Positions 18,617 to 27,451 of a stretch of DNA of 64,000 bases are shown here, piece after piece. Under the pieces are notes generated by a model. That model saw only the letters and a list, made by a program, of their open reading frames with translations, searched no databases and had not been told where the DNA came from. Position 1 is the stretch's first letter, and every line of letters starts with the position of its first letter. The translations under genes were made by a program, and so were the position numbers. The DNA is taken from assembly GCA_900470095.1 (NCBI GenBank), contig UBZM01000008.1, positions 1-64,000 on the forward strand, in the 5' to 3' direction. The DNA is from Hyphomicrobiales bacterium. GTDB lineage: Bacteria > Pseudomonadota > Alphaproteobacteria > Rhizobiales > Beijerinckiaceae.

Positions 18617-19405
18617 TCAGCGATTGCGCCTTTCACCGCGCAATGTCGTCAGTCCGATTCCGACCGCGTCGAAGCCGCCATCGACCGCGAGCGTCTGGCC
18701 GGTGATGTAACTGGCCTTCTCGCAGCAGAGGAAGAAGATCGCCTCGGCGAGCTCTTCTTCCCGCCCGTAGCGGTTGAGCGGGATGACGTCTTGGTAGTCG
18801 GCCCGGATTTCCGGGCTGTGGACCGCTTTGGCCATTGCGGTGTCGACCGGCCCCGGCGCAACCGCGTTGACCCTGATTCCGAGGCTGGCGAGTTCGGCCG
18901 CCTGCTGCTTGGTGAGATGGGCAAGAGCCGCCTTGCTGGTGCCGTAGGCGACACGCAAGGTCGAGGCGCGCAGGCCGGAGATCGAGGTGATGTTGACGAT
19001 CGCGCCGCCGCCCGTATCCGCCATCAGCGGTGCCGCGACCTGCGTGCAGAGAAAGGGTCCGGTGAGGTTGACCGCGAGCACGCGCTGCCATTCCGAAAGC
19101 GTCGTCTCCAGGATCGGCTTGAACACGGCGGTGCCCGCATTGTTCACCAGGGCATCGAGCCGGCCAAAGCGCTGCATCAGTGCCTTGAAGGCGCCTTCGA
19201 CCGCGGCCGCCTCGGCAACGTCGCAGGTCAGCGCCAGCGTCGTCTCCGGTGCATTGAGCTCCGCCATCGCCAATGTCAGCGTCGCCCCGTCGATATCCAG
19301 CAGGGCGACCTGCCAGCCCTCGGCCAGAAAGCGTTTCGCGGTCGCCAACCCGATGCCGCGCGCGGCGCCGGTGACGAGAGCAACTTTGGCGATGTCCTGA
19401 GGCAT
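18617..19405 (-). CDS. Short-chain dehydrogenase/reductase (glucose/3-oxoacyl type)
   Basis: 262 residues, classical SDR. Seen: TGAARGIG cofactor loop (13-20) with an Asp after the second strand (LLDID), suggesting NAD preference; NNAG; Ser of ITSISG; and YGTSK with catalytic Tyr and Lys. C-terminal TGQTLAVDGGF is typical. Substrate cannot be inferred. Transcribed alone, leftward. Confidence 0.9.
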   Translation of the reverse strand: MPQDIAKVALVTGAARGIGLATAKRFLAEGWQVALLDIDGATLTLAMAELNAPETTLALTCDVAEAAAVEGAFKALMQRFGRLDALVNNAGTAVFKPILETTLSEWQRVLAVNLTGPFLCTQVAAPLMADTGGGAIVNITSISGLRASTLRVAYGTSKAALAHLTKQQAAELASLGIRVNAVAPGPVDTAMAKAVHSPEIRADYQDVIPLNRYGREEELAEAIFFLCCEKASYITGQTLAVDGGFDAVGIGLTTLRGERRNR

Positions 19406-19849
19406 TGAAGCGATCCGAAACAGAGACGAACACGGGTCCGTCTACGCTATGCGCCCTGGCAGCGCCCCAGCAAAGCGCGTGAATGCGGGCACGGTATTCC
19501 GAATGCGATTGGAAATGGCTACCGGAGTGACGTGCGATCAGGCGCTACGCTGCACACCGCCTCGCGCAAGCATGGAGGCGCGTGCCCTGGCAAACACTCA
19601 CGGTCTGCTGAGATCTGCCGCGACAGCACCAGCTTTGGTCCGCCGTCACAACATGAAGCAAGCAGACCTTGTGTTGTTGCCTCGATCGGGACATCCTCAT
19701 TCCAGCTGCGCGCCAATTCATTGAGTTTGCCATGATATGGCGCGAACCATCTGCCCTCTTTCTATCCTGCCCGGAGAAACCCTGTCTCAATAGACCAAAG
19801 ACGGCCCGGCCGACCGCGTTCTGATCCCTGACCTCCGAGGGAGATTGCC
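19406..19849. other. 444-base gap, no recognised gene, somewhat lower GC
   Basis: Separates the divergent SDR gene and the small membrane protein gene. Its base composition looks less GC-biased than the surroundings and the codon-position bias disappears in every frame. Short open frames give no family resemblance. It could be a decayed gene or simple regulatory DNA; I see no inverted terminal repeats or transposase remnant. Confidence 0.45.
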
Positions 19850-20236
19850 TTGAAAGCATCGAATCTGAGCTTCCGCGCCGCCGTTCTCATCGCCCTCGCC
19901 GGCATGATATGGGGTATCGTCATGGCAATCTCGCGAGATCATTCGGCGTTGCCGGCGCACGCTCATCTCAATCTGTTGGGATGGGTCTCCTTATTTCTGT
20001 TCGGTATCTTCTATCGGCTGCATCCATCCGTGGACCTCACCAGAAGCGCGCGGATCCAGGTCTGGTTCTGGATCGTCGGAACGCTCGTCCTGACAGTTGG
20101 CGTGGCGCTGGTGCATTCCGGAAACGCGATTGGCGATCCGATCGCCGGCGTGGGAGCCCTCGCAGTACTGGCGGACATGGCTCTGTTCGGCTGGCTGGTC
20201 TTCAGGAAGGAGCAGGCGGGCATGGCAGCGAAATAG
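19850..20236 (+). CDS. Small membrane protein resembling a cytochrome oxidase subunit I fragment
   Basis: 128 residues from a TTG preceded by GAGGGAG seven bases upstream. Four predicted membrane helices (about 8-27, 40-60, 68-88, 97-115). The second begins HAHLNLLGWVSLFLFGIFY, a pattern like the heme-ligand helix of heme-copper oxidase subunit I and seen in short stand-alone relatives. Whether it binds heme is unknown. Monocistronic, 125 bases before rplS. Confidence 0.78.
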   Translation: MKASNLSFRAAVLIALAGMIWGIVMAISRDHSALPAHAHLNLLGWVSLFLFGIFYRLHPSVDLTRSARIQVWFWIVGTLVLTVGVALVHSGNAIGDPIAGVGALAVLADMALFGWLVFRKEQAGMAAK

Positions 20237-20361
20237 CGCGGCACCGGCGCCTCAATTCCCTCGACAAACTTCGCCCTCTCCTGTATCGCCAGCCCCTCAA
20301 CTGAAAACAGCGAGCCGTAACGCCCGCGTGAACACACGCGACAACGGCCATGGAGAGACCC

Positions 20362-20757
20362 ATGAATATCATCGAGCAGATCGACCAGGAACAGATCGCC
20401 AAGCTGAGCGCAGGCAAGGAGATCCCGCATTTCCAGCCCGGCGACACCGTGCAGGTCAACGTCAAGGTCAAGGAAGGCGAGCGCAGCCGCGTTCAGGCCT
20501 ATGAAGGCGTCGTGATCGCCCGCAACGGCGGCGGCCTGAACGAAGCCTTCACCGTCCGCAAGATTTCCTATGGCGAAGGTGTCGAGCGCGTTTTCCCGCT
20601 CTATTCGCCGAATATCGATTCCATCAAGGTTGTGCGCAAGGGCAAGGTCCGTCGCGCCAAGCTGTATTACCTGCGCGATCGTCGCGGCAAGTCGGCCCGT
20701 ATCGCCGAGCGCGTCGAGGCCCGGCCTGCCAAGGGCGACAAGTCGGCCGCCAAGTAA
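20362..20757 (+). CDS. rplS: 50S ribosomal protein L19
   Basis: 131 residues. Starts [11 protein letters not shown] with GGAGAG just upstream, which favours 20362 over the ATG 12 bases earlier. Core motifs [13 protein letters not shown] and [24 protein letters not shown] are all present. L19 sits at the 30S-50S interface. In most relatives it follows trmD; here trmD is 18.7 kb away on the other strand. A clear terminator follows. Confidence 0.98.
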   Translation: MNIIEQIDQEQIAKLSAGKEIPHFQPGDTVQVNVKVKEGERSRVQAYEGVVIARNGGGLNEAFTVRKISYGEGVERVFPLYSPNIDSIKVVRKGKVRRAKLYYLRDRRGKSARIAERVEARPAKGDKSAAK

Positions 20758-20784
20758 GCGCCACTGCGCTGTTGTGAATACCGG

Positions 20785-20811
20785 AACGCGGTCCCTTGGG
20801 GCCGCGTTTTG
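20785..20811 (+). terminator. Rho-independent terminator after rplS
   Basis: AACGCGGTCC pairs with GGGCCGCGTT (one G-T pair) around a four-base loop and runs into TTTT. It starts 28 bases after the rplS stop, so leuC should have its own promoter. Confidence 0.8.
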
Positions 20812-21142
20812 CGTTGGTCGGCCCGGCGTCGGCTTCGTTGCCGGCACAGTTTGGAACTGCTAGAACATCGTCATGAACACTGTCCTGCCCAGTGAGGATG
20901 ACTGCTGCCGCATCGTGCGCCGCGAGGCGAACCTGCGCCGCATCCCGACGACGCAGGATTTTGCGGCGCTGCATGACCACGCGCGCCTGCCCTGGCGCTT
21001 CTTCGGTCGTTTCACGACCTCGGCGGCAGCGGGCCTTAGGCGCGCCTGAGACCGGCCCGTTGGCCGGCGACAGGCTTTTTGCGTTGCGCCAGCCGGCCTT
21101 GAGCGCCGGCATCACAGATTTCCACGACCGAGGCTTATCGAC
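20812..21142. other. leuC upstream region
   Basis: About 330 bases between the rplS terminator and leuC. It holds the candidate 58-residue ORF and must contain the leuC promoter. I see no convincing -35/-10 pair, T-box or attenuator hairpin. Confidence 0.4.
20873..21049 (+). CDS. Candidate 58-residue ORF upstream of leuC
   Basis: Open from ATG 20873 to TGA 21049 between the rplS terminator and leuC. Codons have a high G/C third position like real genes here. The peptide (MNTVLPSEDDCCRIV start, Arg-rich end) has no known family to me, no membrane segment, and only a weak ribosome site (GGAAC). It is not a classic leucine attenuator: leucine codons are scattered, not clustered. It may be a small gene or chance. 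Confidence 0.3.
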   Translation: MNTVLPSEDDCCRIVRREANLRRIPTTQDFAALHDHARLPWRFFGRFTTSAAAGLRRA

Positions 21143-22561
21143 ATGACGTCGTCCACCGCCCCCCGCACGCTTTACGACAAAATTTTCGACGACCACATCG
21201 TCGACCGCCAGGAAGACGGCACCTGCCTGCTCTATATCGATCGGCATCTGGTGCATGAGGTCACGAGCCCGCAGGCCTTTGAGGGCCTGCGCATGACCGG
21301 CCGCAAGGTGCGCGCGCCGGAGAAGACTCTGGCCGTCGTCGACCACAATATCCCGACGACCGACCGCAAGGCCGGCATCGCCGAGGAGGAGAGCCGCATC
21401 CAGGTCGAGGCTCTCGCCAGGAACGCCAAGGACTTTGGCGTCGAGTATTTCAACGAGCTCGATATCCGCCAGGGCATCGTCCACATCGTCGGTCCCGAAC
21501 AGGGCTTCACCCTGCCCGGCACGACGATCGTCTGTGGCGACAGCCACACCTCGACCCATGGCGCCTTCGGCGCGCTGGCGCATGGCATCGGTACGTCGGA
21601 GGTCGAGCATGTGCTCGCCACCCAGACGCTGATCCAGAAGAAGGCGAAGAACATGCTCGTCCAGGTGGACGGCACTCTGGCCAAGGGCGTCACCGCCAAG
21701 GACGTCACCCTCGCCATCATTGGCGAGATCGGGACGGCGGGCGGCACCGGCTCCGTCATCGAATATGCCGGCGAGGCCATTCGCGCCCTGTCGATGGAAG
21801 GCCGCATGACGGTCTGCAACATGTCGATCGAAGGCGGCGCGCGTGCCGGTATGATCGCGCCGGACGAGAAGGCTTTCGCTTATCTCAACGGCCGGCCGAA
21901 AGCCCCAAAGGGCACTGCCTGGGATGAGGCCATGCGCTACTGGGAGACGTTGCGCACGGACGAGGGCGCGCATTTCGACCGTATCGTCAAGCTCGATGCC
22001 GCCAACCTGCCGCCGATCGTCTCCTGGGGCACCAGCCCCGAGGACGTGATCTCGGTCGCGGGAAGCGTGCCGAACCCGGATGACATCGCCGACGAGACCA
22101 AGCGTTCGTCGAAATGGCGCGCGCTCGACTATATGGGCCTGAAGCCCGGCACCAGGATGACCGAGATCCCGCTCGACGTGATCTGGATCGGCTCCTGCAC
22201 CAATGGCCGCATCGAGGATCTGCGCGCCGTCGCCAAGATCGTCGAAGGCAAGACGATCGCCGGCTCGCTCGACTATGCCATGATCGTCCCCGGCTCCGGC
22301 CTGGTTAAGCAGCAGGCCGAGGAAGAAGGTCTCGACAAGATCTTCCTCGCCGCCGGCTTCGAATGGCGCGAGCCCGGCTGCTCGATGTGCCTCGGCATGA
22401 ACCCCGACCAGCTCAAGCCCGGCCAGCGCGCCGCCTCGACCTCGAACCGCAATTTCGAGGGCCGTCAGGGCTTCAAGGGCCGCACCCATCTGGTCTCGCC
22501 GCAAATGGCCGCAGCCGCTGCGCTCGTCGGTCATTTCGTCGATGTGAGGCAGATGGGCTGA
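21143..22561 (+). CDS. leuC: 3-isopropylmalate dehydratase large subunit
   Basis: 472 residues. With LeuD it isomerises 2- to 3-isopropylmalate in leucine synthesis. Aconitase-type fold with the [4Fe-4S] ligands in SCTNGR and CSMCLGMN near the C-terminus, [10 protein letters not shown], and [13 protein letters not shown]. Length is standard. GAGG ten bases upstream supports the ATG. leuD is 1.4 kb downstream, separated by three small genes on the same strand. Confidence 0.98.
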   Translation: MTSSTAPRTLYDKIFDDHIVDRQEDGTCLLYIDRHLVHEVTSPQAFEGLRMTGRKVRAPEKTLAVVDHNIPTTDRKAGIAEEESRIQVEALARNAKDFGVEYFNELDIRQGIVHIVGPEQGFTLPGTTIVCGDSHTSTHGAFGALAHGIGTSEVEHVLATQTLIQKKAKNMLVQVDGTLAKGVTAKDVTLAIIGEIGTAGGTGSVIEYAGEAIRALSMEGRMTVCNMSIEGGARAGMIAPDEKAFAYLNGRPKAPKGTAWDEAMRYWETLRTDEGAHFDRIVKLDAANLPPIVSWGTSPEDVISVAGSVPNPDDIADETKRSSKWRALDYMGLKPGTRMTEIPLDVIWIGSCTNGRIEDLRAVAKIVEGKTIAGSLDYAMIVPGSGLVKQQAEEEGLDKIFLAAGFEWREPGCSMCLGMNPDQLKPGQRAASTSNRNFEGRQGFKGRTHLVSPQMAAAAALVGHFVDVRQMG

Positions 22562-22583
22562 TGCGCGAGCGGGGACACAGGTC

Positions 22584-22829
22584 ATGACCGGCGATCCCCG
22601 CGAAGCCGCCCGGGCCGCCGAAGCCAAGGCAGTGCTGGAGCGCGTCAAGCGCGACGAGGAGGGGCTGCTGAGCTCCTCTATGGGCCGCGCCGCCGATCAC
22701 TTCTCCGGCCGGGACGCGCCTGAAGGCGACACTGTCGAACTCTGGGGCAGACGCATCGGTCGCGCGCTGTCGCTCGTCGGTGTCGTGCTGCTCGCCTGGT
22801 GGCTGGGGCATCAGCTCAAGATCTGGTGA
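22584..22829 (+). CDS. Small single-pass membrane protein
   Basis: 81 residues. An N-terminal charged helical part (AARAAEAKAVLERVKRDEEG) is followed by one membrane helix near the C-terminus (ALSLVGVVLLAWWLGHQL). No family recognised for certain. Its TGA overlaps the next ATG by one base (TGATG), so it is coupled to the metallopeptidase gene; it begins 22 bases after leuC. Confidence 0.75.
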   Translation: MTGDPREAARAAEAKAVLERVKRDEEGLLSSSMGRAADHFSGRDAPEGDTVELWGRRIGRALSLVGVVLLAWWLGHQLKIW

Positions 22830-23302
22830 TGGGAACCGTGCCTTCGATCAAAGCATCCGCCAGCGCCTCGGCATCCGCCGAGGTGTCGTCCGCTGTTGCC
22901 TGGGACGACGTCAAGGCGCCCAGCGCCGCTGATTTCGAAAGCCTCGCACAGACCGCCTATGATCGCCTGCCGGACGAGTTCCGCGCGCTCTGCGCGGACC
23001 TGATCATCAACGTCACCGAGTTCCCCGAGGACGATGTGCTGAAGGAACTCGAGATCGAGAGCCCCTTCGACATCCTCGGCCTCTTCACCGGTGTCGGCCT
23101 GCCACAGCAGGGCTCGGGCCCGCAAACGGGCCAGATGCCCAACATGATCCATCTCTATCGCCGTCCGATCCTCGACTACTGGTCCGAACATGACGAGAGC
23201 CTGGGCACCATCGTCACCCACGTCCTGGTCCATGAGATCGGCCATCATTTCGGCTTTTCGGACGAAGACATGGAAGCGATCGAAGCCGGGGCGGAGCGAT
23301 AG
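22829..23302 (+). CDS. Zincin-like metallopeptidase (DUF1025/possible minimal MPP)
   Basis: 157 residues. Zinc motif HEIGHHFGFSDEDM (135-148) with the third ligand likely the Asp after FGFS, as in the minimal 'zincin' family often annotated as possible Zn-dependent protease. The N-terminus has a Ser/Ala repeat (ASASASASAE) before the domain begins at about 33. Substrate unknown; the family is cytoplasmic. Lies within the leuC-leuD block and is coupled to the small membrane gene. Confidence 0.88.
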   Translation: MGTVPSIKASASASASAEVSSAVAWDDVKAPSAADFESLAQTAYDRLPDEFRALCADLIINVTEFPEDDVLKELEIESPFDILGLFTGVGLPQQGSGPQTGQMPNMIHLYRRPILDYWSEHDESLGTIVTHVLVHEIGHHFGFSDEDMEAIEAGAER

Positions 23303-23305
23303 ACG

Positions 23306-23938
23306 ATGATGGACGATCTGATTCGGCATCTGCCGAGCCTGGCCCTGGTCTACTCCGCGTTCTTCCTCGCAGTTGCCAGCCCGGGCCCGAGCAATCTTGC
23401 CGTGATGGCGACGTCGATGGAGCGCGGTCGGCGCGCCGGAATGACGCTCGCACTCGGCGTCACAACCGGCTCCCTGACCTGGGGCATCCTGGCCGCCATT
23501 GGCGTCTCGGCCGTGATCGTGGCTCATCCCGGTGCGCTCTATGCCATCAAGATCGTCGGCGGCGTCTATCTGCTCTATCTGGCCTGGCGCTCGGCGCGTT
23601 CAGCGATGCGGGTAGACATGCCCCCGCCGAAAGCCACGGTTTCGGGGCGTCGCGTCTATTTGCGCGGCTATCTCATGCACCTGACCAACCCGAAGGCGAT
23701 CTTGAGCTGGACCGCGATCATCGCGCTCGGCTTGCGACCGGAAACACCCGTGGTTGTGGTGCATGCCATCATCATCGGCTGCCTGCTGATCTCGCTTCTG
23801 ATCAATCAGGGGTATGCCCTGCTGTTTTCGACCGCCTCCATGATCGCAGGCTATCGCAAGATCCGCCGTCGTGCAGAGGCCTGCCTTGCCGCCTTCTTCA
23901 CCTTCGCCAGCTTCAAACTCCTGACGGCGCAGCTGTGA
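23306..23938 (+). CDS. LysE-family amino-acid exporter (2 of 3)
   Basis: 210 residues, about six membrane helices. Signature SPGPSNLAVMATS near residue 27 and LTNPKAILSW in the middle. Member of the RhtB/LysE superfamily. Starts four bases after the metallopeptidase stop. Its place between leuC and leuD could suggest export of a branched-chain amino acid or analogue, but that is inference only. Confidence 0.9.
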   Translation: MMDDLIRHLPSLALVYSAFFLAVASPGPSNLAVMATSMERGRRAGMTLALGVTTGSLTWGILAAIGVSAVIVAHPGALYAIKIVGGVYLLYLAWRSARSAMRVDMPPPKATVSGRRVYLRGYLMHLTNPKAILSWTAIIALGLRPETPVVVVHAIIIGCLLISLLINQGYALLFSTASMIAGYRKIRRRAEACLAAFFTFASFKLLTAQL

Positions 23939-23997
23939 AGCGCGTTGTCGGCCACGTCACGATATCCTAGCCAGAAAGACCTGTTGGAGCCCTCGCC

Positions 23998-24600
23998 ATG
24001 CAGCCCTTCACCACCCTGACCTCAACCCCGGCGCCGCTGAAGGTGATCAATGTCGACACCGATATGATCATCCCCAAGCAGTACCTGAAGACGATCAAGC
24101 GCACCGGGCTGGGCACCGCGCTGTTCGCCGAGATGCGCTACAACGAGGACGGCGCAGAGAACCCCGATTTCGTGCTGAACCAGCCAGCCTATCGCAAGTC
24201 GGAGATCCTGGTCGCCGGGGACAATTTCGGCTGCGGCTCGTCGCGCGAGCATGCTCCCTGGGCCCTGCTCGATTTCGGCATCCGCTGCGTGATCTCGACC
24301 TCGTTTGCCGATATTTTCTACAATAACTGCTTCAAGAACGGCATCCTGCCGATCGTGGTCTCGCCCGAAGACCTCGAGAAGCTCTTCGACGACGCCGATC
24401 GCGGCTCCAACGCGACGCTAACGGTCGATCTCGCAAAGCAGGAAATCAAGGGCCCCGATGGCGGCACGGTGACGTTCGACATCGACCCCTTCCGCAAGCA
24501 CTGCCTGCTGAACGGGCTCGACGATATCGGCCTGACCATGGAGAAGGCGCCGAAGATCGACGCCTTCGAGGCCAAGCTCGCCAAGCGCGCCTGGGCCTGA
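23998..24600 (+). CDS. leuD: 3-isopropylmalate dehydratase small subunit
   Basis: 200 residues. Starts [24 protein letters not shown] (shown to mark the conserved [13 protein letters not shown]), with [17 protein letters not shown], the substrate-binding swivel-domain motif, and [17 protein letters not shown] lies ten bases before the ATG. Partner of leuC. Convergent with the DUF1501 gene seven bases on. Confidence 0.98.
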   Translation: MQPFTTLTSTPAPLKVINVDTDMIIPKQYLKTIKRTGLGTALFAEMRYNEDGAENPDFVLNQPAYRKSEILVAGDNFGCGSSREHAPWALLDFGIRCVISTSFADIFYNNCFKNGILPIVVSPEDLEKLFDDADRGSNATLTVDLAKQEIKGPDGGTVTFDIDPFRKHCLLNGLDDIGLTMEKAPKIDAFEAKLAKRAWA

Positions 24601-24606
24601 TCGAGA

Positions 24607-25869
24607 TCAGACGACCAAGCCCGGCATCGGCGCAATATCGCCGGTGCCGGGAAATACCTTCTCGGCCAGAACCGGTCCCGACAGGCCGAACAGATCGGTC
24701 ACGACACCCTTTGCGACCGCCCGGATATCCGTGGTCGGCCTCAGGTCGCGCTGCTCCCAGAGCTGCTCCGGTTTCAGCCCTGGCCAATCGGCGATCACAC
24801 GGCCGCCCCTGACCGCCCCACCGACCAGGAACGCGACGGTACCGGTCCCATGATCGGTTCCGACCGTGCCGTTGACTCTGGCGGTTCGACCGAACTCCGT
24901 GACAACCATCACGACCGTGTCCTTCCAGACCCGCTTCAGCCCGGTCTCGAACACATTGAACGCACCATCGAGCCCACCGAGCAGCCCGGCAAGCCGCCCC
25001 TTGGCGCCGCCTTCATTGGCGTGGGTATCCCAGCCCTCGAAGGCCAGCGCCGCGATGCGAGGACCGTCATCGGCACCAACGAGCCGCGCCGCTCCCTCCG
25101 CGATCTGGACCATGCCCTGGGGATTGCCCGGGCCGCCACGTGCTCGCATCCTGTCGCCGCCCATGCCCTGGCCGAGCACGATCGTCTCGGTCTCGATCGC
25201 CCGCGCAAGCACGTTCGCCAGCATGGGGTCACGCTGCCCGTAAAGGTCGCCCAGTCGCTGGATCAGATCATCTCCGGCGCGCGGCATCACCGGCGGCGCC
25301 CAGCCCAGCACGGGGGCCTGGCCCCTGACGATCAATGGTGGCACCACACCAACCCCGAGCACGCCGTGACGCGCGATCGCCTCACCAGCCGGCAGCGCCG
25401 CAATCATGCGGTTGAGCCAGCCGCTATCGACGCGCCCCGGGCCTTGCTGACCGCTTTCCAGCACATCCTGCCCATCGAAATGCGAGCGCTCGCGATAACC
25501 CGTCGCTGCCGCGTGCACGATCGCGGCATACCCCTGGCCGTAGAGCCGGGCGAGGTTGGGCATGGCGGGGTGGAGGTGGAAGAAGCCATCGAGCGGCAAG
25601 GCCGCATCCGCTCCATCGCGCTGCAGCGCGATATCCTGACGCAGATCGGCATAATTCGGATCGCCGATCGGCGGAACGGCGGTGAGGCCGTCGAGCGCAC
25701 CACGCAGCACCACGGTGATGAAGCGCGCATCCCGACTTCCGGCCGCCGCATGGGCGAATTTCGGCATGAATGACCAGGCGAAGAGCGCGCTCGCCGCCCC
25801 CAGCACGGACCGGCGTGATGGTGTCATCGCCTCGCAATCATCGTCATCGTCGCGGATTGCGTCTGACAT
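24607..25869 (-). CDS. Tat-exported DUF1501 protein
   Basis: 420 residues. ATG at 25869 lies eight bases after GGAGG; a GTG nine bases upstream is also in frame. A twin-arginine signal (SRRSVLGAAS, then hydrophobic ALFAWSF, cleavage near AHAAAG, residue 41) predicts folded export. The rest matches DUF1501, an alkaline phosphatase/sulfatase-like fold: FGRTARVNGTVGTDHGTGT carries the probable metal site. Function in bacteria is undefined. It overlaps the upstream DUF1800 stop and the two form a conserved pair. Confidence 0.9.
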   Translation of the reverse strand: MSDAIRDDDDDCEAMTPSRRSVLGAASALFAWSFMPKFAHAAAGSRDARFITVVLRGALDGLTAVPPIGDPNYADLRQDIALQRDGADAALPLDGFFHLHPAMPNLARLYGQGYAAIVHAAATGYRERSHFDGQDVLESGQQGPGRVDSGWLNRMIAALPAGEAIARHGVLGVGVVPPLIVRGQAPVLGWAPPVMPRAGDDLIQRLGDLYGQRDPMLANVLARAIETETIVLGQGMGGDRMRARGGPGNPQGMVQIAEGAARLVGADDGPRIAALAFEGWDTHANEGGAKGRLAGLLGGLDGAFNVFETGLKRVWKDTVVMVVTEFGRTARVNGTVGTDHGTGTVAFLVGGAVRGGRVIADWPGLKPEQLWEQRDLRPTTDIRAVAKGVVTDLFGLSGPVLAEKVFPGTGDIAPMPGLVV

Positions 25870-25874
25870 CTGGC

Positions 25875-27296
25875 TCACCTCCGCTGGAATTCGGGCGACA
25901 TCAGCAAGAGCGCGATCGCCTGCGGCTTGCTCTCGGCGCGGGCCACCGCCTGTTTGGTCTCGGCTGAAGCGAGCGGGCCGAGCACGGCCTCGAGCAGGGC
26001 CCGTGGATCACTGGCAGCGCCAGCCGCCTGACGCCCCCACACAGCCGCGACATCGATCCGCGTCTTGATGCCTTCAGGCGTTGCCCATGCATCGTTGTTT
26101 CCGGGAAAACCATTCGGACCGGAAGGCTGCCAGAGGGGCTGGCCCATCGTCGCAAGCGCCCCTGCAATGGGACCGAACTCCGGCTTACGCCCAAGCGCCC
26201 GCAGCATCGCCAGCAAAAGCTCCTGCGGCTGGCGCAGCTTCGCGGCCTCCGTGCCCCACGCTTCGTTCGACTGAATGAGAGCGGCCGATACCGCGGCGAG
26301 ATCGCCCTCCGTACGGCGCCAGGTTTCCACCAGCTGGGAAACGAGCGCCGACGGGGGATCATCCGCCACGAAATGCCGCGCGAGCTTCAACGCGACATGT
26401 CGGGCTGTCGCGGGATGACGCGCGAGGTCGAGCAGCGCGAGCCTCCCCTGCTCCGCCCCGGCCTCTTCATAATCCTTGCCGAGCAGCGGATGCACCCCAG
26501 GCTCATGCACGCCGGCATTGAAGGCAAAGACGCCGGGAAAACCGAGCCGGCCGTCGCGGCCGGCAATTGTCCACCCCGTGATGATGCGGGCCAGACTGGT
26601 CACATCGGCTTGCGAATAGCCGCCGGAGACACCCAACGTATGCAGTTCCATGATCTCGCGGGCGAGGTTCTCGTTGAGCCCGCGGCCACGGCGCTTGCCC
26701 GCCGGAGAGTTCGGTCCGATCGATTGCTGATTATCGAGATAGATCAGCATGGCCGGATGGCTCTCGACGGCCAGGAGCATGTCTTCGAACCGGCCAAAAA
26801 CATGGGGGCGTATCGCCTCACGCTCATAAGCCCCGGCCAGCACCCGCACGAAGTTGCCTTGCGAGACGGAGACGCAGAAATGGTTCGACCAGAACTGCGC
26901 CAGCCGTTCGCCAAAACCGGCGAGCGGTTCCAGCCCGGCACGCATCCGCGCGGCCACCTCGTCGCGATAGATCCTTTGCGGCAAGGGAGGCTCGGGAGGC
27001 GCCGACGCCCCCTCCCCTCCGTTCATCCCGCCCGGGGCCGGTATCATCGCCGCCTGCATGGCCGGGCGCGGGGCCTCACGCTCGGCCTTCTCCTTATCCT
27101 GGAAGGCATAGAAGGCAGATCCGATCTGCGCCTGCCCGACGAGATCGAGGCCGATCGGAACGGGAACGCTCCTGCGCTTGGCCTCATCGAGAAACAGATC
27201 CCGGGCGTCGCCGCCGATCGCCGCCAGATCGCCGGGACGCAGCCCCAGGCCGAAGCGCTGCAAACCGAGAATATTCAACCGCGAATCGCGCGCCAT
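25875..27296 (-). CDS. DUF1800 protein
   Basis: 473 residues. ATG at 27296 after GAGGGAG. Typical DUF1800 features: N-terminal FGLGLRPGDL, FWSNHFCVS, NENLAREIMELHTLGV, YSQADVTSLARIITGW, and a C-terminal helical part ending with LLMSPEFQRR. No signal peptide or membrane segment is visible, while the partner DUF1501 protein has a Tat signal, so it either stays inside or is carried out with its partner. Overlaps the next gene's alternative start. Confidence 0.9.
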   Translation of the reverse strand: MARDSRLNILGLQRFGLGLRPGDLAAIGGDARDLFLDEAKRRSVPVPIGLDLVGQAQIGSAFYAFQDKEKAEREAPRPAMQAAMIPAPGGMNGGEGASAPPEPPLPQRIYRDEVAARMRAGLEPLAGFGERLAQFWSNHFCVSVSQGNFVRVLAGAYEREAIRPHVFGRFEDMLLAVESHPAMLIYLDNQQSIGPNSPAGKRRGRGLNENLAREIMELHTLGVSGGYSQADVTSLARIITGWTIAGRDGRLGFPGVFAFNAGVHEPGVHPLLGKDYEEAGAEQGRLALLDLARHPATARHVALKLARHFVADDPPSALVSQLVETWRRTEGDLAAVSAALIQSNEAWGTEAAKLRQPQELLLAMLRALGRKPEFGPIAGALATMGQPLWQPSGPNGFPGNNDAWATPEGIKTRIDVAAVWGRQAAGAASDPRALLEAVLGPLASAETKQAVARAESKPQAIALLLMSPEFQRR

Positions 27297-27451
27297 CGAC
27301 GACTCCCTCGCCTTGAGCAGGCAAAGCCGAGCATCCGGGTCAACTATGGCGAAAATCGCATGCCCGATGCCGCGCGCCGAGATAGAACATCGAAAGGCTG
27401 CCACGCCCTGCGGCGTGGCGGCCCCTCCGAGGCGGTTTTGGTCCCGCTTGC

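Noticed and set aside
20624..22648. A 674-codon frame antisense to rplS and leuC
   Set aside because: Mirror of leuC codon bias; no ribosome site and no recognisable domain.
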